Positions 1 to 7,360 of a DNA stretch of 25,526 nt are shown here, one piece after another. The stretch spans positions 1 to 25,526 of the forward strand of contig CAMCNE010000025.1 of assembly GCA_945875935.1 (NCBI GenBank), read 5' to 3'. The stretch is from Bordetella parapertussis. GTDB lineage: Bacteria; Pseudomonadota; Gammaproteobacteria; Burkholderiales; Burkholderiaceae_C. Under the pieces are notes generated by a model, which worked only from the letters and a program-made list of their open reading frames with translations, was not told the origin of the DNA and did not search any database. A program made the translations under genes and the position numbers. Each line of letters begins with the position of its first letter. Position 1 is the first letter of the stretch.

Positions 1-1904
1 ACATCACCGAGCGAACCGGTGCGGATGATCACGCCCTTGCCCGGCATCATGGCCGACTCGATGGTCAACAAGTCGCCACCGACTTCAGTCCAGGCCAAGC
101 CGACGACCTGCCCCACCTGATTTTGTTTTTCGGCCTGCCCGTAGTCGTATTTGCGCACACCAAGGAAGTCGTTGAGGTTGTCGCCCGACACCACCATCTT
201 TTCGGTGTACTGCTTGAGCTGGATGCCCTTGACCACCTTGCGGCAGATCTTGGAGATCTCACGCTCGAGTGAGCGCACGCCAGCCTCGCGGGTGTAGTAA
301 CGGATGATTCCCCGCACGGCAGACTCGGCGACTTCCATCTCCTCGTCCTTGAGGCCGTTGTTCTTGCGCTGCTTGGGCAGAAGGTAGCGCTGAGCAATAT
401 TGAGCTTTTCGTCCTCGGTGTAGCCGGACAGTCGAATCACCTCCATGCGATCGAGCAAAGCCGGTGGGATGTTCATCGAGTTCGAAGTGGCGATGAACAT
501 CGTGTCCGACAGATCGAAGTCGACTTCCACGTAGTGATCGCCAAACGTGTGGTTCTGCTCGGGATCGAGCACCTCAAGCAAAGCGCTGGAGGGATCCCCG
601 CGGAAATCCATGCCGAGCTTGTCGATCTCATCGAGCAGGAACAGCGGGTTTCGCGTGCCCACCTTGCTCAGCGACTGCAACACCTTGCCCGGCATCGAGC
701 CGATGTAGGTGCGGCGATGTCCGCGAATTTCGGCCTCGTCACGCACGCCTCCAAGTGCCATGCGCACGAACTTGCGGCCCGTGGCGCGTGCCACGCTCTG
801 CCCGAGAGAAGTCTTGCCGACACCCGGAGGGCCGACCAGACAAAGAATCGGCGCCTTGACCTTGTCGACGCGCTGCTGCACCGCGAGGTACTCAAGGATG
901 CGGTCCTTGACCTTTTCCAAGCCGTAGTGGTCTTCGTTGAGCACCGCCTCGGCGAACGCCAGGTCGTGCTTGATCTTCGTCTTCTTGGTCCAGGGCAGGG
1001 CGACCAAGGTGTCGATGTAGTTGCGCACCACAGTGGCTTCAGCCGACATCGGCGACATGAGCTTGAGTTTCTTGAACTCGGAGTCAGCCTTCTTGCGCGC
1101 TTCCTTGGGCATCTTGGCGGCGATGATCTTCTTTTCGAGCTCTTCCATGTCGGCGCCTTCTTCGCCGTCACCGAGCTCTTTTTGAATCGCCTTGACCTGT
1201 TCGTTGAGGTAGTACTCGCGCTGGCTCTTTTCCATTTGGCGCTTGACGCGGCCACGGATGCGCTTTTCAACCTGCAGAATGTCGACCTCATGCTCGAGCT
1301 GCTCGAGCAGGTTCTCGAGTCGCTTGTCGACAGCAAACAAGTCAAGCACCGACTGCTTGTTCTCGAGCTTGAGCGGCAAGTGCGCCGCGATGGTGTCAGC
1401 CAAGCGACCCGCGTCATCGATGCCAGCGATGGATGTCAGGATCTCCGGCGGGATCTTCTTGTTGAGCTTGACGTACTGATCGAACTGCTGGGTGACCGCC
1501 CTTCTCAGGGCCTCGATCTCAGGCTTGCTGTCGATCTCGGGCGTCATCGGCGTGACGATCGACGTGAAGTACTCGCCGCTGTCGCTGATGGAGTTTGTCT
1601 TGGCGCGCTGCATGCCTTCGACCAGAACCTTCACGGTGCCGTCGGGAAGCTTGAGCATCTGCAAGATGGTGGACACGCAGCCCACTTCGAACATGTCATC
1701 GGGCTTGGGCTCGTCCTTGCCTGCCGCTTTTTGTGCGACCAGCATGATCTGACGGCCCGCCTCCATGGCCGCCTCAAGGGCCTTGATGGACTTGGGGCGG
1801 CCCACGAACAGCGGGATCACCATGTGGGGGAACACCACCACGTCGCGCAAGGGCAACAACGGCAGGTTGATGGGATCGGGGGGAAGAACTGGATGTCCGG
1901 ACAT
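1..1904 (-). CDS. lon: ATP-dependent Lon protease, partial (C-terminal part beyond left edge)
   Basis: Lon is a cytoplasmic AAA+ serine protease that degrades misfolded and regulatory proteins. The visible 634 codons start MSGHPVLPPDPINLPLLPLR, typical of the Lon N-terminal substrate-binding domain. A charged helical region follows, with EKRIRGRVKRQMEKSQREYY at roughly residues 210-230. The AAA+ module has Walker A GPPGVGKT at 358-365 and Walker B PLFLLDEIDK at about 419-428. The sequence leaves the window just as the protease domain begins, so the catalytic Ser-Lys dyad cannot be checked. I chose the ATG at 1904 because it gives the standard Lon N-terminus and sits behind AGAGAGG. It is the last gene of a tig-clpP-clpX-lon cluster, 102 bases after clpX. 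A long plus-strand open frame over it is a GC-rich shadow. Confidence 0.97.
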   Translation of the reverse strand, partial: MSGHPVLPPDPINLPLLPLRDVVVFPHMVIPLFVGRPKSIKALEAAMEAGRQIMLVAQKAAGKDEPKPDDMFEVGCVSTILQMLKLPDGTVKVLVEGMQRAKTNSISDSGEYFTSIVTPMTPEIDSKPEIEALRRAVTQQFDQYVKLNKKIPPEILTSIAGIDDAGRLADTIAAHLPLKLENKQSVLDLFAVDKRLENLLEQLEHEVDILQVEKRIRGRVKRQMEKSQREYYLNEQVKAIQKELGDGEEGADMEELEKKIIAAKMPKEARKKADSEFKKLKLMSPMSAEATVVRNYIDTLVALPWTKKTKIKHDLAFAEAVLNEDHYGLEKVKDRILEYLAVQQRVDKVKAPILCLVGPPGVGKTSLGQSVARATGRKFVRMALGGVRDEAEIRGHRRTYIGSMPGKVLQSLSKVGTRNPLFLLDEIDKLGMDFRGDPSSALLEVLDPEQNHTFGDHYVEVDFDLSDTMFIATSNSMNIPPALLDRMEVIRLSGYTEDEKLNIAQRYLLPKQRKNNGLKDEEMEVAESAVRGIIRYYTREAGVRSLEREISKICRKVVKGIQLKQYTEKMVVSGDNLNDFLGVRKYDYGQAEKQNQVGQVVGLAWTEVGGDLLTIESAMMPGKGVIIRTGSLGD

Positions 1905-1927
1905 GAAGACCTCTCTGTGTCGAACCT

Positions 1928-1955
1928 AATTAAGGCTCGAGCGTTGAATTACAAG
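1928..1955 (-). promoter_or_regulatory. Possible heat-shock (sigma-32-like) promoter for lon
   Basis: In the 102-base clpX-lon gap the minus strand reads CTTGTAA, 13 bases, CCTTAATT. The sigma-32 consensus is CTTGAAA, 11-16 bases, CCCCATNT, so most informative positions fit. The position about 25-50 bases before the lon ATG is suitable, and lon is heat-inducible in many proteobacteria. This is a motif match by eye; an alternative sigma-70 reading of the same bases (TTGTAA, 16 bases, TAATTA) is weaker at -10. Confidence 0.35.
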
Positions 1956-2006
1956 AAGCCGTCGGAGATGAGTCTGATCTGAATTTGTCAGCCTCAAAAG
2001 AGCAGT

Positions 2007-3275
2007 TCAGGCGCTGGCCTTGGCCTGTTCGCGATAGACCAGCAGTGGTTTCGCGTCGTCATCTATGGTGTGCTCGTCGAGCACCACCTTGACCACACCT
2101 TCCAGGGCAGGCAGGTCGAACATGGTGTCGTTCAAGGACTGCTCCATGATCGAGCGCAGACCGCGAGCGCCGGTCTTTCTTGCCAGCGCCTTGCGGGCGA
2201 TCGCCGCCAGCGCTGAAGGCCGAATTTCCAGATCGACACCATCCATGTCGAACAGCTTGTGGTACTGCTTGACCAGCGCGTTCTTCGGTTCAGTGAGGAT
2301 CTGGATCAGGGCGTCTTCGGTCAACTCGCCCAGTGTGGCCATCACCGGCAAGCGCCCCACCAATTCGGGGATCAGTCCGAACTTGATCAGGTCTTCAGGT
2401 TCGGCGTCACGAAACACCTCGCTGACCTTGCGCTCGGCCTTGGTCTTGACGTTGGCACCAAATCCAATGCCCGACTTTTCTGAGCGGTTCTGGATCACCT
2501 TTTCAAGACCGTCAAATGCACCGCCGCAGATGAACAAGATGTTGGTGGTATCGATTTGCAGGAAGTCCTGGTTCGGGTGCTTGCGCCCGCCCTGAGGCGG
2601 CACGCTGGCCATGGTGCCTTCCACCAGTTTCAGCAAGGCCTGCTGCACGCCCTCGCCAGAGACATCACGGGTGATCGACGGGTTGTCGGCCTTGCGGGAA
2701 ATCTTGTCGATCTCGTCGATGTAGACGATGCCGCGCTGGGCTTTTTCGACGTCGTAATTGCAGTTCTGCAGCAACTTCTGGATGATGTTTTCGACGTCTT
2801 CACCGACGTAGCCCGCCTCGGTCAAGGTGGTCGCGTCGGCGATCACGAAAGGCACATTGAGCAAGCGCGCGAGTGTTTGGGCCAGCAAGGTCTTGCCAGA
2901 ACCCGTGGGCCCGATCAGCAAGATGTTGCTCTTAGACAGCTCAACCTCGTCCTTGTTGACGGCGATGTGCTTGAGCCGCTTGTAATGGTTGTAGACCGCC
3001 ACCGAAAGCGTGCGCTTGGCAGGTTCTTGGCCGATCACGTACTGGTCAAGGCTGGCCTTGATTTCACTCGGAATGGGCAGGTCGGATTTGACCGCCTTGC
3101 CATCAGCACCCTCAGCCGGAATCTCATCGCGGATGATGTCGTTGCAAAGCTCAATGCACTCATCGCAGATGAAAACAGAAGGGCCCGCGATGAGCTTTTT
3201 CACCTCGTGCTGGCTCTTGCCGCAAAAGGAGCAATACAAGACTTTTTCGCTCGAAGAGCCTTTTTTGTCGGCCAT
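2007..3275 (-). CDS. clpX: ATP-dependent Clp protease ATP-binding subunit ClpX
   Basis: ClpX is the AAA+ unfoldase that recognises tagged substrates and feeds them into ClpP. The 422-residue product has the usual family length. It has an N-terminal zinc-binding domain with cysteines at 15, 18, 37 and 40. Walker A GPTGSGKT is at 122-129, the GYVG pore loop at 155-158, Walker B IVYIDEID at 183-190, the RKH loop at 231-233, and the ClpP-docking IGF loop at 270-272. A C-terminal GARGLRS element matches sensor 2. The start is the ATG at 3275 (MADKKGSSSEKVLYC); an in-frame ATG 51 bases upstream would add residues unlike ClpX. It lies downstream of clpP, but a terminator separates the two, so part of its transcription may be independent. 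Confidence 0.98.
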   Translation of the reverse strand: MADKKGSSSEKVLYCSFCGKSQHEVKKLIAGPSVFICDECIELCNDIIRDEIPAEGADGKAVKSDLPIPSEIKASLDQYVIGQEPAKRTLSVAVYNHYKRLKHIAVNKDEVELSKSNILLIGPTGSGKTLLAQTLARLLNVPFVIADATTLTEAGYVGEDVENIIQKLLQNCNYDVEKAQRGIVYIDEIDKISRKADNPSITRDVSGEGVQQALLKLVEGTMASVPPQGGRKHPNQDFLQIDTTNILFICGGAFDGLEKVIQNRSEKSGIGFGANVKTKAERKVSEVFRDAEPEDLIKFGLIPELVGRLPVMATLGELTEDALIQILTEPKNALVKQYHKLFDMDGVDLEIRPSALAAIARKALARKTGARGLRSIMEQSLNDTMFDLPALEGVVKVVLDEHTIDDDAKPLLVYREQAKASA

Positions 3276-3319
3276 GAATTTGGTATCCGGAAACAGACTT
3301 TCGGTTTTGATAATAGGGC

Positions 3320-3358
3320 AAAACAAAACGGGGCCTTGCTGTGAAGAAAGGCCCCGTT
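3320..3358 (-). terminator. Intrinsic terminator between clpP and clpX
   Basis: A perfect 11-base-pair inverted repeat (AACGGGGCCTT at 3327-3337 and its complement at 3348-3358) encloses a 10-base loop. On the minus strand it is followed by TTTTGTTTTG, the expected U-rich tail. It ends transcription coming from tig-clpP about 45 bases before the clpX ATG. Just after it the minus strand has TATTAT, a possible -10 element, but I see no convincing -35. Confidence 0.85.
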
Positions 3359-3386
3359 AAGCGCATTGATAACGCGTTGAGTGCGG

Positions 3387-3995
3387 TCAACTCCGCTTCG
3401 AAATCACCTGGTCAATCAGGCCATAGTCGCGCGCTTCATCGGCCGACATGAAGTAGTCACGCTCGGAGTCGGCGCGGATCTTCTCGAGCGACTGCCCGGT
3501 GCGCTCGGCCAGGATGTTATTCAGGCTCTCGCGCAGTTTCAAGATCTCACGCGCCTGGATTTCGATGTCGGTGGCTTGCCCTTGTGCACCGCCCGATGGC
3601 TGGTGAATCATCACCCGCGAATTGGGCAAGGCAAAGCGCTTGCCCTTGGCACCGGCGGCCAGCAGGAAGGCGCCCATGCTGGCGGCAATACCCATGCACA
3701 AGGTCGACACATCAGGCTTGATGAATTGCATGGTGTCGAAGATCGACATGCCCGCGCTCACCGAACCACCCGGAGAGTTGATGTAGAACGAGATGTCCTT
3801 GTCGGGGTTCTCGCTTTCGAGAAACAGCAACTGCGCCACGACCACATTGGCCGTTTGGTCGTTGACAGGACCCACCAAGAAGATCACGCGCTCGCGCAAC
3901 AGCCTCGAGTAGATGTCGTAGGCACGCTCGCCGCGGCCGGATTGCTCAATGACCATGGGCACCATGCCCAAGCCTTGTGTGTCGATGGCGCTCAT
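3387..3995 (-). CDS. clpP: ATP-dependent Clp protease proteolytic subunit ClpP
   Basis: ClpP forms the tetradecameric serine-protease chamber that works with ClpX (and ClpA) in the cytoplasm. The 202-residue product carries the complete triad: Ser106 in GIAASMGAF, His131 in VMIHQPSGG and Asp180 in SERDYFM. The Ser-His (25) and His-Asp (49) spacings equal those of E. coli ClpP. The glycine-rich INSPGGSVSAG strand at 72-82 forms the oxyanion region. The start MSAIDTQGLGMVPMVIEQSG gives the conserved N-terminal loop. It follows tig by 32 bases, so the two are probably cotranscribed; a terminator lies after it. Confidence 0.98.
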   Translation of the reverse strand: MSAIDTQGLGMVPMVIEQSGRGERAYDIYSRLLRERVIFLVGPVNDQTANVVVAQLLFLESENPDKDISFYINSPGGSVSAGMSIFDTMQFIKPDVSTLCMGIAASMGAFLLAAGAKGKRFALPNSRVMIHQPSGGAQGQATDIEIQAREILKLRESLNNILAERTGQSLEKIRADSERDYFMSADEARDYGLIDQVISKRS

Positions 3996-4027
3996 GAATC
4001 AGTCCTTGTCGTCAAGAGGATGGCGGG

Positions 4028-5338
4028 TCACTTCGGTGCCATCAGTTCATCAAAAGGCAAATGCTTGTCGGTCACCTTGGCTCGCTCCATCACGAATTCG
4101 GTCACGTTCATCTCAACGACGAAAGCCTCGACCTCAGCCATTCGCTGCCTGTCGCCAAGATACCAGCGAACGACTTCGCCTGGGTTCTCGTAGCTTTTGG
4201 CCATTTCCTCGATGTGGGACTGCAACTGCTGGGGCTTGGCCTGCAGACCATTGACTCGCACCAGCTCAGCCACCGCCAAGGCCAGACGAACGCGACGCTC
4301 GGCATGGGCTTCGAAAATCTTGGCCGGAATTTGCGACTTGTCGACTTCCTTGATGCCGCGCTGCTTCATGTCCTCGAATGCAGCTTCAATCTGGCGGTTC
4401 ACCTCTTCTTCAACCAGGGTCTTGGGGACATCAAACTCATTGCCCTTGAGCAACGCATCCATCACAGAGCGCTTGTTGCGATCCATGACCCGTGCCTTCA
4501 TTTCGCGCTCGAGGTTCTTGCTGACATCCGTTCGAAGCGTCTCGATCGACGCATCGAGAATGCCCAGCGAGCGCGCGAACATTTCATTCACCTCTGGAAG
4601 GACCTGGGCCTCGATGCTCTTCACGGTGACCAGGAAATCAGACTCCTTGCCAGCCACGTCGGTGTTCTTGTAATCATCTGGAAATCGCAGCGGGAAGGTC
4701 TTGGACTCGCCGGCCTTCATGCCTCGAACTGCCAGATCAAAGGCCTCAAGCATCTGCCCTTCGCCCACGAAGAACTGGAAGTCTTCTGCCTTGCCGCCTT
4801 CGAAAGGCACGCCATCGAGCTTGCCCTCGAAGTCGACCGTGACCCGATCGGACACCTCCACGCCCTCTGATTCGGACCGCTTGGTGAAGGTGCGGCGCTG
4901 CTTGCGAAGAATCTCAATGGTTCGGTCTATCGCTGCTTCGTCCACTTCAGACGCAAAGCGCTCCACCTCAAGCGAGCCAAGATCGCCAATGGCGACTTCT
5001 GGGTAGACCTCAAAAACAGCCTCGAAAGCCATCTGGCCCGCTTCAGCGTTTTCCATTTCGGAAATTCGCGGAGCGCCTGCAACGCGAAGCTTCGCATCGT
5101 TGGTCGCATCGGCAAACGCCTTGCCAACGTGGTCGTTCATGACTTCGCCGTGGACGGAACTGCCATAACGCTGTGCCACGACGCTCATCGGCACCTTGCC
5201 GGGCCGAAACCCGTCGGCCTTGACCGTGACGGCCAAGCGCTTCAAGCGAGCCGTGATTTCGTTTTGGATCGCATCAACGGGCAGCGTCAGCGTGATGCGA
5301 CGCTCAAGTTTCTCGAGGGTTTCGACGGTCACTGGCAT
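4028..5338 (-). CDS. tig: Trigger factor, ribosome-associated chaperone and peptidyl-prolyl isomerase
   Basis: Trigger factor docks at the ribosomal exit tunnel and assists folding of nascent chains. The 436-residue product has the family length. The N-terminal ribosome-binding domain contains the signature GFRPGKVP at 43-50. An FKBP-type isomerase domain follows (around 150-240, with VSDRVTVDFEGKLDGVPFEG), and then the helical C-terminal chaperone domain. The ATG at 5338 gives the typical start MPVTVETLEKLERRI; the ribosome-binding site before it is weak (AAGAAAG, distant). It lies 41 bases downstream of tRNA-Leu with no visible terminator between, and upstream of clpP, clpX and lon, the standard proteostasis order. 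Confidence 0.98.
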   Translation of the reverse strand: MPVTVETLEKLERRITLTLPVDAIQNEITARLKRLAVTVKADGFRPGKVPMSVVAQRYGSSVHGEVMNDHVGKAFADATNDAKLRVAGAPRISEMENAEAGQMAFEAVFEVYPEVAIGDLGSLEVERFASEVDEAAIDRTIEILRKQRRTFTKRSESEGVEVSDRVTVDFEGKLDGVPFEGGKAEDFQFFVGEGQMLEAFDLAVRGMKAGESKTFPLRFPDDYKNTDVAGKESDFLVTVKSIEAQVLPEVNEMFARSLGILDASIETLRTDVSKNLEREMKARVMDRNKRSVMDALLKGNEFDVPKTLVEEEVNRQIEAAFEDMKQRGIKEVDKSQIPAKIFEAHAERRVRLALAVAELVRVNGLQAKPQQLQSHIEEMAKSYENPGEVVRWYLGDRQRMAEVEAFVVEMNVTEFVMERAKVTDKHLPFDELMAPK

Positions 5339-5379
5339 GATCAGGAAGACTTTCTTAAGACGTTGATGGATGCTGCTGT

Positions 5380-5466
5380 TGGTGCGCGGGGCGGGACTCG
5401 AACCCGCACACCATTGCTGGCGTCAGGACCTAAACCTGGTGCGTCTACCAATTTCGCCACCCGCGC
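5380..5466 (-). tRNA. tRNA-Leu (anticodon UAG)
   Basis: The minus strand folds as a class II tRNA of 87 bases with the CCA end encoded. The acceptor GCGCGGG pairs with CCCGCGC, followed by discriminator A and CCA. The D arm contains AAATTGGTAGAC. The anticodon loop is TTTAGGT, giving UAG, which reads CUN leucine codons. The long variable arm CGCCAGCAATGGTGT and T arm GCGGG-TTCGAGT-CCCGC are as expected for tRNA-Leu. One oddity is a C-A mismatch at the top pair of the anticodon stem (27-43). It sits directly upstream of tig. Confidence 0.96.
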
Positions 5467-5478
5467 GGAGCCAAATCA

Positions 5479-5530
5479 AACGACAGGAACAAGCGCTGTC
5501 GTTCAACGGAATTTCCGCGCACCGCGGAAA
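5479..5530. repeat. Two adjacent inverted repeats upstream of tRNA-Leu
   Basis: Two perfect 8-base-pair inverted repeats lie side by side in the 194-base gap between tRNA-Leu and hpnC. The first is AACGACAG, 9 bases, CTGTCGTT (5479-5503). The second is TTTCCGCG, 3 bases, CGCGGAAA (5512-5530). Neither has a long U tract on either strand. They lie where promoter or operator elements for the divergent tRNA and hpn units would be expected. The rest of the gap shows a 12-base palindrome (5585-5596) and no gene I can support. Confidence 0.55.
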
Positions 5531-5660
5531 GCCGACGAGTTTAACCACGCCGGCTGCCGACACCGAAAGGCGCGCTCGACCTTGGCACTCGAGTGCTGCG
5601 GGCTGCACGTCCATCGCTCAGCCCCCCAGCCGTCGCTCAGTCTCATGGACAATTCTTTCA

Positions 5661-6515
5661 GTGAGCGTTGATCATTACGAAAACTTCCCCGTTGCTTCCT
5701 GGCTTTGCGCACCTAGCCTGCGCGCTCCTATCGTGGCGATCTATGGTTTCGCTCGCACGGCAGATGACCTGGCCGACGAAGGCGACGCGCCCGCCCCACA
5801 GCGTCTGGCCGACCTTTCAGCCTACCGAGCCGATCTGGTATCGATAGAAAACCGTCGCAGCCCATCACAACGCTGGTCGCATGTCTTCAGGCCCTTGTCT
5901 GACGCGATTGAGCGCACCCGGCTGCCGGTCAGCTTGCTGCACGATTTGCTGAGCGCCTTCGAGCAAGACGTGGTCAAGACGAGGTACACCGACCGCGCCG
6001 AACTGCTCGACTACTGCCGCCGATCGGCCAATCCCGTGGGTCGCCTGTTGCTGCATCTTTACGGGGTGAACGACAGCGCGTCGCTGGGAAGATCGGACGC
6101 CATTTGCAGCGCCTTGCAGCTGATCAACTTCTGGCAGGACCTGAGCATCGACACCGAGCGTGGCCGGCTTTACGTGCCACAAGTGGACATGGACGCCCAT
6201 GGCGTTTCCCAACAGCAGTTGCTGGAGCGTCAGGACAGCGCCGCCGTGCGCAAACTGATTTCCGAGGTGACCGCTTGGGCGCGCGCGCTGATGATGCAAG
6301 GAGCTCCACTGGTACACCGCGTGCCAGGCCGTGGCGGGTGGGAACTCAGGCTGGTGGTTCAGGGTGGGCTTCGCATCATCGACAAAATCGAACGCATGGA
6401 TCACGCGACGCTGAGGCAGCGCCCACGCATCGTCAAAATGGACGCTCCCTTGATGCTGTGGCGCGCTGCTGGCATGCGCCCGACCAAGACAGCCCCGACC
6501 CGCGAGATCGCATGA
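5661..6515 (+). CDS. hpnC: HpnC, hydroxysqualene synthase (trans-isoprenyl diphosphate synthase family)
   Basis: In the bacterial three-step squalene route HpnC converts presqualene diphosphate to hydroxysqualene. The 284-residue product has the squalene/phytoene synthase fold. The first aspartate-rich motif is DDLADE at 35-40 and the second lies in NFWQDLSID, followed by GRLYVP. I chose the GTG at 5661, which gives SVDHYENFPVAS, the usual HpnC N-terminus. The frame is open further upstream across the tRNA, but that extension is not protein-like. No strong ribosome-binding site precedes the GTG. Its stop overlaps the hpnD start (ATGA). First gene of hpnCDE; no squalene-hopene cyclase is visible in the window. 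Confidence 0.92.
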   Translation: MSVDHYENFPVASWLCAPSLRAPIVAIYGFARTADDLADEGDAPAPQRLADLSAYRADLVSIENRRSPSQRWSHVFRPLSDAIERTRLPVSLLHDLLSAFEQDVVKTRYTDRAELLDYCRRSANPVGRLLLHLYGVNDSASLGRSDAICSALQLINFWQDLSIDTERGRLYVPQVDMDAHGVSQQQLLERQDSAAVRKLISEVTAWARALMMQGAPLVHRVPGRGGWELRLVVQGGLRIIDKIERMDHATLRQRPRIVKMDAPLMLWRAAGMRPTKTAPTREIA

Positions 6516-7360
6516 CACCTGAAACCTATGTGCAGGACAAGGCAGCCAAAAGCGGCTCGAGCTTCTATTACGCATTCCTGTTCCTTCCGCCGCAGCGACG
6601 CGCTGCCATCACGGCCTTCTATGCGTTTTGTCGCGAGGTCGACGACGTGGTCGACGAGACCACCGATGCCGGGGTTGCTGCAGCCAAGCTCGCCTGGTGG
6701 CGCCAAGAGGTGGCAAGCGCCTATGCGGGCCAACCCAACCATCCGGTGATGCGGGCGTTGATGCCTCATCGTGAGGCCTTTTCCATCGAGGCCTCTCATC
6801 TGCTGGCCGTGATCGACGGCTGCCAGATCGACCTGGAGCAAACGCGCTTTCTGGACTTCGCGGGGTTGACGCGCTACTGCCACCTGGTGGCCGGCGTGGT
6901 CGGCGAAGTGGCCGCCAGCATCTTTGGTCGAACCAGCGAACAGACGGTTCAGTACGCACACCGGCTGGGTCTGGCCATGCAGCTGACCAACATCATTCGC
7001 GACGTGGGCGACGACGCAAGGCGCGGGCGCATTTACCTGCCGGTGTCAGAGTTGCAGCGCTTCGACGTGAAGGCCAGCGAGTTGCTGACGCGCTCGGCAC
7101 CCTATGGCTACAGCGATCGCTTCAGCGCGCTGATGGAGTTCCAGGCCGAGCGTGCTCATCGGGCCTATGACGAGGCGATGGCACTGTTGCCAGCAGTCGA
7201 CCGGTCGGCACAAAAACCCGGCCTCATGATGGCCAACATCTACCGAACCTTGCTGCGGGAAATCGAGTCCGATGGCTTTCAGGTGCTGCACCAGCGCACC
7301 TCGTTGACGCCGCTGCGCAAGCTGTGGATTGCCATGCGCACCAACTGGTCGGGGCGCTGA
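6512..7360 (+). CDS. hpnD: HpnD, presqualene diphosphate synthase
   Basis: HpnD condenses two farnesyl diphosphates to presqualene diphosphate, the first step of the HpnCDE squalene route. The 282-residue product begins MTPETYVQDKAAKSGSSFYY, typical of HpnD. It has both magnesium-binding motifs: DDVVDE in CREVDDVVDETTD, and RDVGDDARRGRIYLP. The ATG at 6512 overlaps the hpnC stop by four bases, so translational coupling is likely. The reading frame is open far upstream, but that part lies inside hpnC. The stop TGA is followed immediately, in the same frame, by the hpnE start. Confidence 0.95.
   Translation: MTPETYVQDKAAKSGSSFYYAFLFLPPQRRAAITAFYAFCREVDDVVDETTDAGVAAAKLAWWRQEVASAYAGQPNHPVMRALMPHREAFSIEASHLLAVIDGCQIDLEQTRFLDFAGLTRYCHLVAGVVGEVAASIFGRTSEQTVQYAHRLGLAMQLTNIIRDVGDDARRGRIYLPVSELQRFDVKASELLTRSAPYGYSDRFSALMEFQAERAHRAYDEAMALLPAVDRSAQKPGLMMANIYRTLLREIESDGFQVLHQRTSLTPLRKLWIAMRTNWSGR

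Noticed and set aside
534..1982. 482-codon plus-strand open frame opposite lon
   Set aside because: It mirrors lon exactly in the phase that stays open in GC-rich coding DNA, has a Leu/His/Asp/Val-rich composition typical of antisense shadows and no recognisable domain; lon is unmistakable on the other strand.
5583..5600. Sigma-54 promoter before hpnC (TTGGCAC…TGC)
   Set aside because: The GG and GC dinucleotides are nine bases apart instead of ten, and the bases form a self-complementary palindrome that explains the match.
5370..5660. N-terminal extension of hpnC upstream of the GTG
   Set aside because: The extension overlaps the tRNA-Leu gene and has no similarity to the HpnC family; SVDHYENFP is the normal start.
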